Origin: Paracoccaceae bacterium
GTDB lineage: Bacteria; Pseudomonadota; Alphaproteobacteria; Rhodobacterales; Rhodobacteraceae
NCBI GenBank assembly: GCA_027489375.1
Contig: JAIXZW010000013.1
Span: forward strand, 310,001-374,000
Direction of reading: 5' to 3'
Length of the DNA: 64,000 nt
Part shown: piece after piece, positions 33,065-41,713 of the stretch
How the letters are laid out: each line of letters begins with the position of its first letter
Position numbering within the stretch: the stretch's first letter is position 1
Position numbers and translations under genes: made by a program
Notes under the pieces: model-generated
What the model saw: only the letters and a program-made list of their open reading frames with translations
What the model was told of the DNA's origin: nothing
Database searches by the model: none

Positions 33065-34410
33065 CAGGGCTGCTGCGCCAGATTGACGGTCGACAACCCG
33101 TGGATGATGTCCACGGCATAGGCCAACTGGTAATCCTCGTCCCGCAGCTTGGCCGATTCCTCGACCTTGGCGCGTTCCTCTTCCAGCTGCTTCTTCTCGT
33201 CCTCGGTCATCGAGTCGTTCGACAGGATGCCGCGCAGATCGGCTTCGGACCGGCCACCCTGTGCGTTCTCCTCCAGCTTCGGATCGGTCGCGGGGTCGAC
33301 AGGGCGCGGCTGGTTCACCACGATATCGGGCATCACGCCCAAAGCCTGGATCGAGCGGCCCGAAGGCGTGTAATACCGTGCCGTGGTCAGACGCATGGCA
33401 CCCTGCCCGCGCAGCGGCACCACCGTCTGCACCGACCCTTTGCCAAAGCTCTTCGTGCCCACGACGATGGCGCGGTGATGGTCCTGCAACGCCCCCGTCA
33501 CGATTTCCGAAGCACTGGCCGACCCGCCGTTGATCAGCACGACCACGGGCTTGCCACCCGCCAAGTCGCCCGGCGTCGCGTTGAACCGCTCGCCGTCCTT
33601 GGGGTTGCGGCCACGGGTCGAAACGATCTCGCCCTTTTCAAGGAAGGCGTCCGAGACGTTGATCGCCTCGGTCAGCAAGCCGCCGGGGTTGTTGCGCAGG
33701 TCGATGACGAAGCCTTCGACATTCTCCAGACCGCCCAGTTCTTCGACGCCCTTCTTCAACTCGGCTTCAAGCCCCGGCGTGGTCTGGTCGTTAAAGGTGG
33801 AAATCCGCAGAACCACCGTCCTGCTGATCACGCGCCCCTTTACCGCCGTCACCTTGATCGTGTCGCGGATCAGCGACACATCGAACGGATCGGGCGTGCC
33901 CTCGCGCTGGATGGTCAGGATGATCTCGGACCCGACCGGCCCGCGCATCTTGTCCACCGCCTCGTCGAGCGTAAGGCCGAGCGTGCTTTCCCCGTCGACG
34001 GCGGTGATGAAATCGCCCGCCTTGATCCCCGCCTTGTCCGCAGGCGTATCATCCATCGGCGAGACGACCTTGATGAAGCCCTCTTCCTGCGTCACCTCGA
34101 TGCCAAGCCCGCCGAATTCGCCCCGCGTCTGCACCTGCATGTCGGCGAAATCGTCCGGCGCCATATAGCTCGAATGCGGATCGAGCGAGGTGAGCATGCC
34201 GTTGATCGCGGCCTGTATCAGCTTCTCGCTATCCGTCTCTTCCACGTATTGCGCACGGATGCGTTCGAAGATGTCGCCGAACAGGTCAAGCTGCTCATAA
34301 ACCGTGGTCGTCTTCTTGGCTTCCTGCGCCAGCAGCGGACCCGCGATCTGCGTGGTCAAAAGCGCCCCCGCCACGGTGCCGCCAAGGGCGGCCATCACGA
34401 ACTTCTTCAT
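33064..34410 (-). CDS. ctpA: Carboxy-terminal processing protease (S41 family)
   Basis: Periplasmic serine protease that trims or degrades envelope proteins, often peptidoglycan hydrolases. The 448 residues begin with a signal/anchor ([28 protein letters not shown]), then a PDZ domain (~residues 90-175, [41 protein letters not shown]) and the catalytic core with the Ser/Lys pair in [14 protein letters not shown] and [11 protein letters not shown]. The C-terminal tail is acidic. Immediately follows envC (6-base gap), a widespread pairing implying that the protease regulates the murein hydrolase activator. Confidence 0.96.
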   Translation of the reverse strand: MKKFVMAALGGTVAGALLTTQIAGPLLAQEAKKTTTVYEQLDLFGDIFERIRAQYVEETDSEKLIQAAINGMLTSLDPHSSYMAPDDFADMQVQTRGEFGGLGIEVTQEEGFIKVVSPMDDTPADKAGIKAGDFITAVDGESTLGLTLDEAVDKMRGPVGSEIILTIQREGTPDPFDVSLIRDTIKVTAVKGRVISRTVVLRISTFNDQTTPGLEAELKKGVEELGGLENVEGFVIDLRNNPGGLLTEAINVSDAFLEKGEIVSTRGRNPKDGERFNATPGDLAGGKPVVVLINGGSASASEIVTGALQDHHRAIVVGTKSFGKGSVQTVVPLRGQGAMRLTTARYYTPSGRSIQALGVMPDIVVNQPRPVDPATDPKLEENAQGGRSEADLRGILSNDSMTEDEKKQLEEERAKVEESAKLRDEDYQLAYAVDIIHGLSTVNLAQQP

Positions 34411-34416
34411 ACGCCT

Positions 34417-35526
34417 TCAATCCCTTCCTTCGGCGAACCACTCGGACGGGTCCACCGGTTCGGCCCTCTGCCGCACTTCAATATAAAGCGTTTCCGTCTC
34501 GGCTGCGCCACCACCTTCTTCGGAAACCGTCAGAAGATCCGCCAACCGGGGGTCGGCCCCGCCCATAAGCCCCACCGGCGCGCCGGCATCGACCACTTCG
34601 CCAACCTCTCCATACACCGCATCGAGGCCGGCAAGCACCATCAGATACCCGCCCCCCGGTTCAAGGATGATCACATTTCCGTAGTCGAGCAACGGCCCGC
34701 GATAGCGGATCGTCGAAGGCCACGGCGCCGTCACCAGCGCCCTCGGCCGCGCCGCAACCGTCAGCCCGGGCCGTACGATGCCCTTGGCATCCGCCTCGCC
34801 AAAGCGCCGCAGCACCGTTCCCAGCACGGGCATCGGCAAGCGGCCCTTGGCGGTGATGAAGTAATTCTCGTCATCCTCGGCGGGCCGCAACCCGTGGGCA
34901 AAGGCATCCAGCGTATCGGCGCTCTCCAAAAGGCCACGCAGCTTTTCGGGGTCTTCGGTGAATTTCACCGGCAACTCCGTCCGCTCCGAAATCGCCTTCG
35001 ACAGCTCCGACCGCGCGCCCTGCGCCGCCGCCAACCCCTTCGACAGCGTCTCGCCTGCCGCCACCTGCAACTCGCGCAGGTCGCGCAATTCCTCCAACTC
35101 GCCCTTCAGACGCATCGCCTCGCCCTGCAGTGCGGGTGTCACATCGGCCAGCATCATGCCCGACCGCGCCGTGCCCAATGGCCCCGACGGATGCAAGAGC
35201 AGCAGCGGCCCGGGTTCGGCCTCCAACTGCGCCAGAACGCCCACAAGCTGCGCGATCTTTTCCCGTTGCGCGTTGAACTGCAAATTCAGCGCCGTCTCGC
35301 GCAGCGAGGCCTGCCGCAACGCCTCGCGCAAGACGCCAAGCCCGTCCTCATAGGCGCGGATCGTCTGCGTCAGCGCCTTCACACGGTCCTTGGCCCCGTC
35401 CGCCTGCTCCAGTGCCGAAACCGCCCGCTGCAAATCCTCGGCCGCCGCATTGGCCTGATCGGCCACGCTTTGCGCCGCAACCGGCTGCGCCAGAACCAGA
35501 CAAAGGCAGACGACCAGACCCTTCAT
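34417..35526 (-). CDS. envC: EnvC-family murein hydrolase activator (M23-type)
   Basis: Periplasmic factor that activates amidases at division. ATG at 35526 overlaps the gpmI stop by ATGA and yields a 369-residue protein with a signal peptide (MKGLVVCLCLVLAQPVAAQ), a long coiled coil (~20-230) and a C-terminal LytM/M23 region (MPVLGTVLRRFGEADAKGIVRPGLTVAARPRALVTAPWPSTIRYRGPLLDYGNVIILEPGGGYLMVLAG). The usual HxxxD and HxH zinc ligands are not seen, consistent with a non-catalytic activator. It is a likely partner for FtsEX encoded at 16 kb. The ORF-track N-terminal extension is a gpmI shadow. Confidence 0.9.
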   Translation of the reverse strand: MKGLVVCLCLVLAQPVAAQSVADQANAAAEDLQRAVSALEQADGAKDRVKALTQTIRAYEDGLGVLREALRQASLRETALNLQFNAQREKIAQLVGVLAQLEAEPGPLLLLHPSGPLGTARSGMMLADVTPALQGEAMRLKGELEELRDLRELQVAAGETLSKGLAAAQGARSELSKAISERTELPVKFTEDPEKLRGLLESADTLDAFAHGLRPAEDDENYFITAKGRLPMPVLGTVLRRFGEADAKGIVRPGLTVAARPRALVTAPWPSTIRYRGPLLDYGNVIILEPGGGYLMVLAGLDAVYGEVGEVVDAGAPVGLMGGADPRLADLLTVSEEGGGAAETETLYIEVRQRAEPVDPSEWFAEGRD

Positions 35527-37040
35527 GCGATCAGGCTGCGTCCGGTCATCTCGGGCGGCAATTCCAGCCCCATCAGCCCAAGGATCGTGGGCGCAAGGTC
35601 CGACAACCGCCCCGCCCGCAACGTGGCCCCCGCAGGCCCGCCGAACAGGATCACCGGCACGGGGTTGGTCGTATGCGCGGTATGCGGCCCGCCCGTCACG
35701 GGGTCGATCATCACCTCGCAATTGCCGTGATCGGCACAGACGACCATCGCCCCGCCCCGCGCCTCCAAAGCCGCCATCGCACGGCCCAGCCCCTTGTCCA
35801 CCGCCTCGCAAGCCTTGATCGCCGCGCCAAGGTCGCCCGTATGCCCCACCATATCGGGGTTGGCGAAATTGACGACGATCAGGTCATAGCCATGTTCGAT
35901 CGCCCCCACCAACTCATCCGCCACCTCGCCCGCGCTCATCTCGGGCTGCAGATCATAGGTCGCAACCTTCGGCGATTTCGGCATCGCCCGCGCCTCGCCC
36001 TCGAACGGCACCTCGCGGCCCCCGTTCAGAAAGAACGTCACATGCGGATATTTCTCCGTCTCGGCCAAACGGAACTGCGTCCGCCCCGCCTTCGCCACCC
36101 ATTCGCCCAAGGTGTTCGGGATCGACCGCTTCGGATAGGCCGTCGCCATATAGGCGTTATGACGGTCCGAATACTCCACCATCCCCAACAGCGCCGCCCA
36201 AGCCGGGCGCTTGCCCGTCTCGAACTCCGCGAAATCGGGGTCCGCCAGCGCCGCCAGAATCTCGCGCGCACGGTCGGCACGGAAATTCAGGCAGAAGAAT
36301 CCGTCCCCGTCCTTGGCCCCCGCGTAGCCCCCGATCACGCTCGGCGCCACGAATTCATCCGTCTCGCCCTTGGCATAGGATGCCGCAACGGCAGCCCCCG
36401 CATCGGATGCCGCCTCGCCCTCGCCCCGCACCATCGCGGCAAAGGCGCGGCCCACGCGCTCCCAGCGGTTGTCGCGGTCCATCGCCCAATAGCGTCCGAT
36501 CACCGTCGCCACCTTGGCCCCCGCAGGCATCCCCGCCTGCAACTCGGCCACGAACCCCGCCGCGGAACTCGGCGCCACATCCCGTCCGTCGGTGATCGCA
36601 TGCAGCCAGACCGGCACCCCATGCGCCACGATGGCCCGCACCGCCGCCAGCACATGCGCGATATGCCCATGCACCCCGCCGTTCGACACCACCCCCATCA
36701 GATGCGCCGCCCCGCCCGTGGCCTTCAGCTTGGCCACGAATTCCAGAAGTGCCTCGTTCACCGCAAAGGACCCGTCCTCGATGGCAAGATCGATCGCGCC
36801 AAGGTCCATCGCCACCACGCGCCCCGCGCCGATGTTGGTATGCCCGACCTCGGAATTGCCCATCTGCCCCGTGGGCAACCCCACATCCGGCCCATGCGTC
36901 ACCAGCGTCGCATGCGGGCAGGTCGCCATCAGACGGTTGAAATTCGGCACATCCGCCTGCGCGGGCGCATTCCCCACCGTCGTCTCCGACAGGCCCCAAC
37001 CATCGAGGATGCAAAGAACGACGGGCTTGGGGTTGGTCAT
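35523..37040 (-). CDS. gpmI: 2,3-bisphosphoglycerate-independent phosphoglycerate mutase
   Basis: Manganese-dependent glycolytic/gluconeogenic enzyme interconverting 3- and 2-phosphoglycerate through a phosphoserine. The 505 residues show VLCILDGWGLSE (metal), GNSEVGHTNIGAGRVV with the phospho-acceptor serine, HALTDGRD-type ITDGRDVAPSSA, RYWAMDRDNRWERV, NFRADRARE and the C-terminal VVCADHGNCEVMIDP metal site. Normal length. It heads the tight gpmI-envC-ctpA-rppH run; a 127-bp gap separates it from rlmH. Confidence 0.97.
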   Translation of the reverse strand: MTNPKPVVLCILDGWGLSETTVGNAPAQADVPNFNRLMATCPHATLVTHGPDVGLPTGQMGNSEVGHTNIGAGRVVAMDLGAIDLAIEDGSFAVNEALLEFVAKLKATGGAAHLMGVVSNGGVHGHIAHVLAAVRAIVAHGVPVWLHAITDGRDVAPSSAAGFVAELQAGMPAGAKVATVIGRYWAMDRDNRWERVGRAFAAMVRGEGEAASDAGAAVAASYAKGETDEFVAPSVIGGYAGAKDGDGFFCLNFRADRAREILAALADPDFAEFETGKRPAWAALLGMVEYSDRHNAYMATAYPKRSIPNTLGEWVAKAGRTQFRLAETEKYPHVTFFLNGGREVPFEGEARAMPKSPKVATYDLQPEMSAGEVADELVGAIEHGYDLIVVNFANPDMVGHTGDLGAAIKACEAVDKGLGRAMAALEARGGAMVVCADHGNCEVMIDPVTGGPHTAHTTNPVPVILFGGPAGATLRAGRLSDLAPTILGLMGLELPPEMTGRSLIA

Positions 37041-37167
37041 GGCTTCGGTCCCTCTGGCGGCATTGCTGCCCGCTCAATACCGCCCATGACGCCGTGGGGC
37101 AACGCGCCCCACCCGCCCCGCAAAGGTTTTCAAGAAGTTTTGCAAATTTCCCCGATGGAATCCGCCG

Positions 37168-37638
37168 TCAAACCCGATGATAGGGGCTTCCCGCCAGAAT
37201 CGTCGCCGCCCGGTAAAGCTGCTCGGCCAGCATCACCCGCACCAGCATATGCGGCCAGACCATCGCGCCGAAACTGACCGAGAAATCCGCCCGCGCCCGA
37301 AGCGGGGGCGCGATCCCGTCCGCACCGCCGATTACGAAAGCCACATCCTGCCGCCCCGCATCGCGCCATTTGGCCAGCGTTTCGGCAAAATCGGGCGAAG
37401 ACATCACCCGCCCGCGCTCGTCCATCGTGACTAGCAGCGCGCCCGCAGGGATGGCGCGGGCGATCAACTCGCCCTCCGCCTCCATCCCGCCACCCTTCTT
37501 GTCCTCGACCTCATGCTCCGTCAACGGGCCAAGGCCAAGCGCCCGACCCGTCCGGTCGAAGCGGGTGACGTAATCCTCCACCAGCGTCCGCTCGGGGCCG
37601 GACCGCATCCGCCCCACGGCCACCAGATGGACGCGCAT
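37168..37638 (-). CDS. rlmH: 23S rRNA (pseudouridine1915-N3)-methyltransferase
   Basis: SPOUT-class enzyme methylating pseudouridine 1915 in helix 69 of 23S rRNA. ATG at 37638 gives 156 residues (MRVHLVAVGRMRSGPE). The knot region is intact: LLVTMDERGRVMSS, VAFVIGGADGIAPPLRARADFSVSFGAMVWPHMLVRVMLAEQLYRA, ending SPYHRV. It starts one base after the rsfS stop. The ORF-track extension upstream is a shadow of rsfS. Confidence 0.96.
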   Translation of the reverse strand: MRVHLVAVGRMRSGPERTLVEDYVTRFDRTGRALGLGPLTEHEVEDKKGGGMEAEGELIARAIPAGALLVTMDERGRVMSSPDFAETLAKWRDAGRQDVAFVIGGADGIAPPLRARADFSVSFGAMVWPHMLVRVMLAEQLYRAATILAGSPYHRV

Positions 37639-37639
37639 C

Positions 37640-38023
37640 TCAGGCGCTTGCCGCCGGAGTGCGATGGGCGTCGCCGGGAAGCCACATCTTTTCAAGCTGG
37701 TAGAAGTCGCGCACTTCGGGGCGGAAGACATGGACGATCACATCGCCCGCATCGATCAGGACCCAGTCGCCCGTCTCCTTGCCTTCCATCTTGGCCGAGA
37801 GGTGATACTCCTGCTTCAAGCGGTCGGCGAGCTTTTCCGAGATCGCCGCAACCTGACGCGACGACCGGCCCGAGCAGATGACCATGTAATCGGCCACGTC
37901 GGACCGTCCGCGCAGATCAATCTGCACGATCTCTTCGGCCTTGTCGTCGTCAAGCGAGGAAAGGACACGCGCGAGCAGCTGTTCGGCGGTAGGGGCTTCG
38001 GCACTTGCCGTGGCGGCGCTCAT
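37640..38023 (-). CDS. rsfS: Ribosomal silencing factor
   Basis: RsfS/YbeB binds uL14 on the large subunit and blocks subunit joining when nutrients are scarce. ATG at 38023 gives 127 residues. The core DDDKAEEIVQIDLRGRSDVADYMVICSGRSSRQVAAISEKLADRLK...GDWVLIDAGDVIVHVFRPEVRDFYQLEKMW is the full RsfS domain, with a short variable N-terminal arm. The GAGGG eight bases upstream serves as ribosome binding site. The usual upstream neighbours nadD and proA are absent; instead there is a repeat-rich 1-kb region. A 20-codon leader ORF overlaps its start. Confidence 0.95.
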   Translation of the reverse strand: MSAATASAEAPTAEQLLARVLSSLDDDKAEEIVQIDLRGRSDVADYMVICSGRSSRQVAAISEKLADRLKQEYHLSAKMEGKETGDWVLIDAGDVIVHVFRPEVRDFYQLEKMWLPGDAHRTPAASA

Positions 38024-38082
38024 GCGCTCGGCCCTCGGCCCGACCGGCAAGCCGGTCGATGGGTCAGAATGAGACAGGACAT
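38020..38082 (-). CDS. Possible 20-residue leader peptide overlapping the rsfS start
   Basis: Minus-strand ATG at 38082 preceded by CCAGGAGGACG; the frame (MSCLILTHRPAC...) ends in a TGA that overlaps the rsfS ATG (ATGA), the arrangement of translational coupling. Inside it lies the 18-bp dyad CGACCGGC-AA-GCCGGTCG (38041-38058), which could form a hairpin 18 bases ahead of rsfS. The Shine-Dalgarno spacing is short (3 bases), so translation is uncertain. Confidence 0.35.
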   Translation of the reverse strand: MSCLILTHRPACRSGRGPSA

Positions 38083-38325
38083 CGTCCTCCTGGGTTGCGC
38101 GCCGATCATCCCCGGCGCAGGGGCCTGTCTTTACAAGGTAACATCGCCACAGCCATTTCTCAACGGCAGGGACAGCGTCCCGACAGAGATCGGGCGCGAT
38201 AGCGCCAAGCGCGGGAAAGTGCAAGCCGATAAGCGGAAAACGCCAATCCGGCCACCAATTCCCGCTACGCCCAAACGGCGCAACGCCTGCCCGCCACCAC
38301 ACCCGACCGCCCCACGCCCCCGTCC

Positions 38326-38822
38326 CTTTCACCCGTCCGGCAACCGCTCCCCATGCCTCGGGACCGACCCGCAGGTCGACCGATCTCTCGCCAATCCTAC
38401 CGCCTCCACTGCCCTCCCCCCGCGCGGCCAAGTCCTTCCGCCACCGATCCTCTACCGCCCACAGCAACGACCCGCCGCAAACGATGGCCTCCCGCCCCAC
38501 GGCACTGCCACTTTCACCCGTCCGGCAACCGCTCCCCATGCCTCGGGGCCGACCCGCAGGTTGACCGACCTCTCCCCGATCTGATGCGCCTCCGCTGCCC
38601 CCCGCGCAGCCAAGTCCTCCCGCCACCGATCCTCTACCGCCCACAGCAACGACCCGCCGCAACCGATGGCCTCCCGCCCCACAACCCCGCCACTTTCACC
38701 CGTCCGGCGACCGCTCCCCATGCCTCGGGGCCGACCCGCAGGTTGACCGACCTCTCCCCGATCTGATGCGCCTCCGCTGCCCCCGTGCAGCCAAATCCTG
38801 CCGCCTCCGATGACCTCCCGCC
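38326..38822. repeat. ~183-bp tandem repeat, about 2.7 copies
   Basis: Unit starts CTTTCACCCGTCCGGC. Copy 1 is 38326-38510 (185 bp), copy 2 is 38511-38692 (182 bp), copy 3 is 38693 to about 38822. Copies 2 and 3 are nearly identical for the first ~105 bases; copy 3 then lacks 37 bases lying between two CCGAT direct repeats of copy 2, and drifts away. Because unit lengths differ by 3 and 182 is not a multiple of 3, repeated translation is not kept in frame, which argues for a non-coding array. Confidence 0.85.
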
Positions 38823-38993
38823 CGAAGCCGCCCCCGATGCACCCTGCCGATGCACCGAAGTCGTCTCCGCTCGCGCGCCCGCCTCCGATACAAGCTGTCT
38901 TCGGCCTGACGGCGCGGCACCCGTCCTGCCTCCACCCGACCCCATCCGCCCGCAACCTGCGCCCCCCGCTCCACCGCAAGGAACCGCCCCCTC

Positions 38994-39052
38994 TTTCACG
39001 CTGCCCAAATATCCTCGGGTGAGGTCTGGAGAGGGCAGACAGCCCTCTCCAG
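38994..39052. repeat. CAAATA-type intergenic element with 11-bp perfect hairpin
   Basis: TTTCACGCTGCCCAAATATCCTCGGG followed by CTGGAGAGGGC-agaca-GCCCTCTCCAG (39026-39052). It sits 28 bases downstream of the hybrid kinase stop codon, so the hairpin may end that minus-strand transcript; no T tract follows. Confidence 0.7.
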
Positions 39053-39079
39053 TCCCGCCGCCTCAACCCGCGCCACGGC

Positions 39080-41566
39080 TCAGGCCGCCTCCGCACCGGC
39101 CACCACGAACTCCACCCCCTCGGGGCAGAACTCCGCCAATGCGCCAAGGATCACGGGCTTGCGCAGCGGCTTGGTCAGATGCCGGTCCATCCCCGCCGCG
39201 AGGATGCTTTCCCCGTCCCCCTCCATCGCATGGGCCGTCAGCGCGAGGATCGGCACGCGCCCTCCCCCCTCCGCGGCGCGGATCGCCCGCGTCGCTTCCC
39301 GCCCGTCCATTTCGGGCATCGAGATATCCATGAAGATCAGATCGGGCCGCAGTTCGCGCCACATCCGGACCGCCTCCACGCCGTTTTCGGCGAAATGCAG
39401 CTCCACGGGGCAATCCCTTACCATCTTGGCAAAGACAAGCTGGTTCGTGCGGTTGTCCTCGGCCACCAGCACCCGCATCCGCCGCCCGGCCGCAGGCGCT
39501 TCGGCCACCGCCTCCGGCACCCCCAGACCAAAGCCCGCCAGACGCCGATACAACTCCGCACGATGCACCGGCTTTTGCAGCACGCCCGCGAAAAGCGCCC
39601 GCTTCTCCGCCTCCACGATGCCGGAGGAGGCCAGCACCATCGGCCCCTCCCACCCCGCCGCCCGCGCGGCCCCGGCAAAGGCGATGCCGTCCATCTCGGG
39701 CATCTCGTGATCCGCGATCACCAGATCGAACCCGCCCGCGTCCAGCGCGGCCAACCCCTCGGCCCCCGACCGCGCCAGCGTGACCGCGATGCCGCAGGGT
39801 GCCAGTTGCCGTTCAAGGATCGTGCGGTTGATGAAGCTGTCATCCACCACCAGCACCCGCCGCAGGCTCGCAGGCAGGGCGGGCACCCCCGCCTCTTCCG
39901 CCACCGGCAGCACCAGACGGAAGCCGAAGCACGACCCCTCGCCAAGTCGGCTTTCGACCCAGATCGCACCCGCCATATGCTCGACCAGCCGCCGCGTGAT
40001 CGCAAGGCCAAGCCCCGTCCCCTCGAACCGCCGGTTGCTTGCATCCTCGGCCTGCGCGAATTCGCCGAAGATGCGGTCAAGCTGGTCATCGGCAATGCCG
40101 ATTCCCGTGTCCTCGACCGTCACATGCAGTTGCATCCCGCCCGCCTCGGCCTCGAACCCGACGACGCGCACCAGCACATGGCCCTGCGCGGTGAACTTCA
40201 CCGCATTCCCGATCAGGTTCGTCAAAATCTGCCGCAACCGCCCCGGATCGCCGACGAAACGCGTCGGCAGGAACACGTCGAAATCGACCAGCAGATCGAC
40301 CCCCTGCCCCCGCGCCTTCGGTTGCAGCAGCATCACCACCTCGTGGATCAACCGCTCCAGATCGAATGTCTCGGGATGCAGCACCAGCCGCCCCGCCTCG
40401 ATCTTGGAATAATCCAGAATGTCGTTGATGATGACCAGAAGCGCCTCGCCCGAGGAGCGGATCGTCTCGGCAAACAGCCGCTGCTCCTCGCTCAGCCCCG
40501 TGTCGCAGAGCAACTCCGCCATCCCCACCACGCCATTCATCGGCGTGCGGATCTCGTGGCTCATATTGGCAAGGAAGGCCGACTTCGCCCTGCTCGCCGC
40601 CTCGGCCGCGACCTTGGCCGCCTCGAGCGCCGCCCGCGCCTCATGCGCCGCCGTCACGTCGGAAAACAGCCCCACCCGCCCGCCATCCGGCGTTGCGTGA
40701 TGCGCCACGCGCAGATGCCGCCCGCCGGCCAAAGCCACCTCCTCCTCGCGCGCGGACAGCCGCGCGGCAAGCCATTCGGGCGGGTCGCCCGCATCGGCGA
40801 ACTGCCCCGCCCCGAGCGCATGCAGCAGGATGTCGCCATAGCTCGCCCCCTCTCCCGCCGCCTCGGCCGAAGGGTAAATCTCGCGGAACCGCCGGTTGCT
40901 CAGCAAAAGCCTGTCCTCCCTGTCAAACAGCGCGAAACCGTCGGGCAGGGCCTCGACCCCGGCCCGCAGCCGCATTTCATCGGTGATGTCGATCATCAGC
41001 GACACACGCCCCCCGTCACGGGTGCGCCTGTCCTCCATCCGCATATGCCGCCCCGTGCGGAACGACAGGACCACGGGGGCCATGCCCTCGCCCTCCACCC
41101 GTTCCAGCATCGCGGCCAGCCACGCGCCCGCATCTTCCAGCGCGAGCAGCGGCACCAGCGCGGCCAGCACGCCCGCATAGTCCATCCCCGCAGGCAGATC
41201 CGCGCCGAAACAGGCGCGCCATTCGGGATTGGCAAGCTCCAGCCGCCCGCCCGCATCCCACAGAGCGAAACCGTCGCGCATCGCGTCCAGCGCATCGCGC
41301 ATCCGCCGCTCGGCCATCACGGCGGCCGTATGGGCGCGGTCAAGATCGCCCATGTAGCGCGTGTTCTGCCCCTTCAGCCGCGCCGCCTCGGACCGCGCGG
41401 CATGGGCCGACTGCCGTTCCTCCACCACCTGATCCGAAAGCGCCCGCGCCTGCATCGCCAGCTTTTCATTGGCGGCAAACAACTCGCGGCTCTTCCATTC
41501 CAGCAGCCGTTCGGCGGCAAGCCTTGCCCGCCGTTCCACCGCCAGCCGTTCCACCAGATCGCCCAA
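39080..41566 (-). CDS. Cytoplasmic hybrid histidine kinase with two receiver domains
   Basis: An 828-residue sensor kinase without membrane segments. Order: N-terminal coiled coil (1-85), two PAS-like modules (~88-195 with ALDAMRDGFALWDAGG, ~200-310 with VEALPDGFALFDREDR), HisKA with H-box SHEIRTPMNG (~330), HATPase with N box NLIGNAVKFT, G1 DTGIGI and G2 GTGLGLAI, then two receivers (VLVVDD...IADHEMPEMDG and VLVAEDN...FMDISMPEMDG). No Hpt domain, so phosphate must leave to a separate protein. The start shown is a TTG; no ATG lies between it and an in-frame stop 60 bases upstream, and upstream codons (HPASGSLLAKRQKAAD) could belong to the protein if a rarer start is used. It is divergent from the macroglobulin gene. 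Confidence 0.9.
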   Translation of the reverse strand: MGDLVERLAVERRARLAAERLLEWKSRELFAANEKLAMQARALSDQVVEERQSAHAARSEAARLKGQNTRYMGDLDRAHTAAVMAERRMRDALDAMRDGFALWDAGGRLELANPEWRACFGADLPAGMDYAGVLAALVPLLALEDAGAWLAAMLERVEGEGMAPVVLSFRTGRHMRMEDRRTRDGGRVSLMIDITDEMRLRAGVEALPDGFALFDREDRLLLSNRRFREIYPSAEAAGEGASYGDILLHALGAGQFADAGDPPEWLAARLSAREEEVALAGGRHLRVAHHATPDGGRVGLFSDVTAAHEARAALEAAKVAAEAASRAKSAFLANMSHEIRTPMNGVVGMAELLCDTGLSEEQRLFAETIRSSGEALLVIINDILDYSKIEAGRLVLHPETFDLERLIHEVVMLLQPKARGQGVDLLVDFDVFLPTRFVGDPGRLRQILTNLIGNAVKFTAQGHVLVRVVGFEAEAGGMQLHVTVEDTGIGIADDQLDRIFGEFAQAEDASNRRFEGTGLGLAITRRLVEHMAGAIWVESRLGEGSCFGFRLVLPVAEEAGVPALPASLRRVLVVDDSFINRTILERQLAPCGIAVTLARSGAEGLAALDAGGFDLVIADHEMPEMDGIAFAGAARAAGWEGPMVLASSGIVEAEKRALFAGVLQKPVHRAELYRRLAGFGLGVPEAVAEAPAAGRRMRVLVAEDNRTNQLVFAKMVRDCPVELHFAENGVEAVRMWRELRPDLIFMDISMPEMDGREATRAIRAAEGGGRVPILALTAHAMEGDGESILAAGMDRHLTKPLRKPVILGALAEFCPEGVEFVVAGAEAA

Positions 41567-41713
41567 GTCCGCCGCCTTCTGCCGCTTCGCCAGCAGACTG
41601 CCCGATGCCGGATGAATGCACGGTTAACGCCATACAATCTTTGCGCGACTCCTTGTCGGATGCGCAGGCGGCATGCCAGACTTCGGACATCCGCCGCAAC
41701 AAGGTGTCCGGCC

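Larger units (their letters stand above)
38083..39079. other. About 1 kb without a convincing gene, between rsfS and a histidine kinase gene
   Basis: The plus-strand sequence is extremely C-rich. Overlapping ORF-track entries on both strands (e.g. 37664-38584 +, 38452-39147 -) show low-complexity R/P/G sequence with no family. The centre is a ~183-bp tandem repeat, and the right end holds a CAAATA-type element with a strong hairpin; both are annotated separately. The promoter for rsfS should lie near 38083-38200. Confidence 0.6.

Noticed and set aside
33100-35730. 876-residue plus-strand ORF
   Set aside because: Antisense to ctpA and envC, both well supported; histidine/arginine-rich shadow.
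37094-37112. GTGGGGC-aacgc-GCCCCAC hairpin between gpmI and rlmH as a terminator of rlmH
   Set aside because: It lies 56 bases beyond the rlmH stop and has no T tract; not convincing enough to annotate as a terminator.
38326-38822. CRISPR array
   Set aside because: Repeats are ~183 bp direct tandem copies without unique spacers; no cas genes are present.
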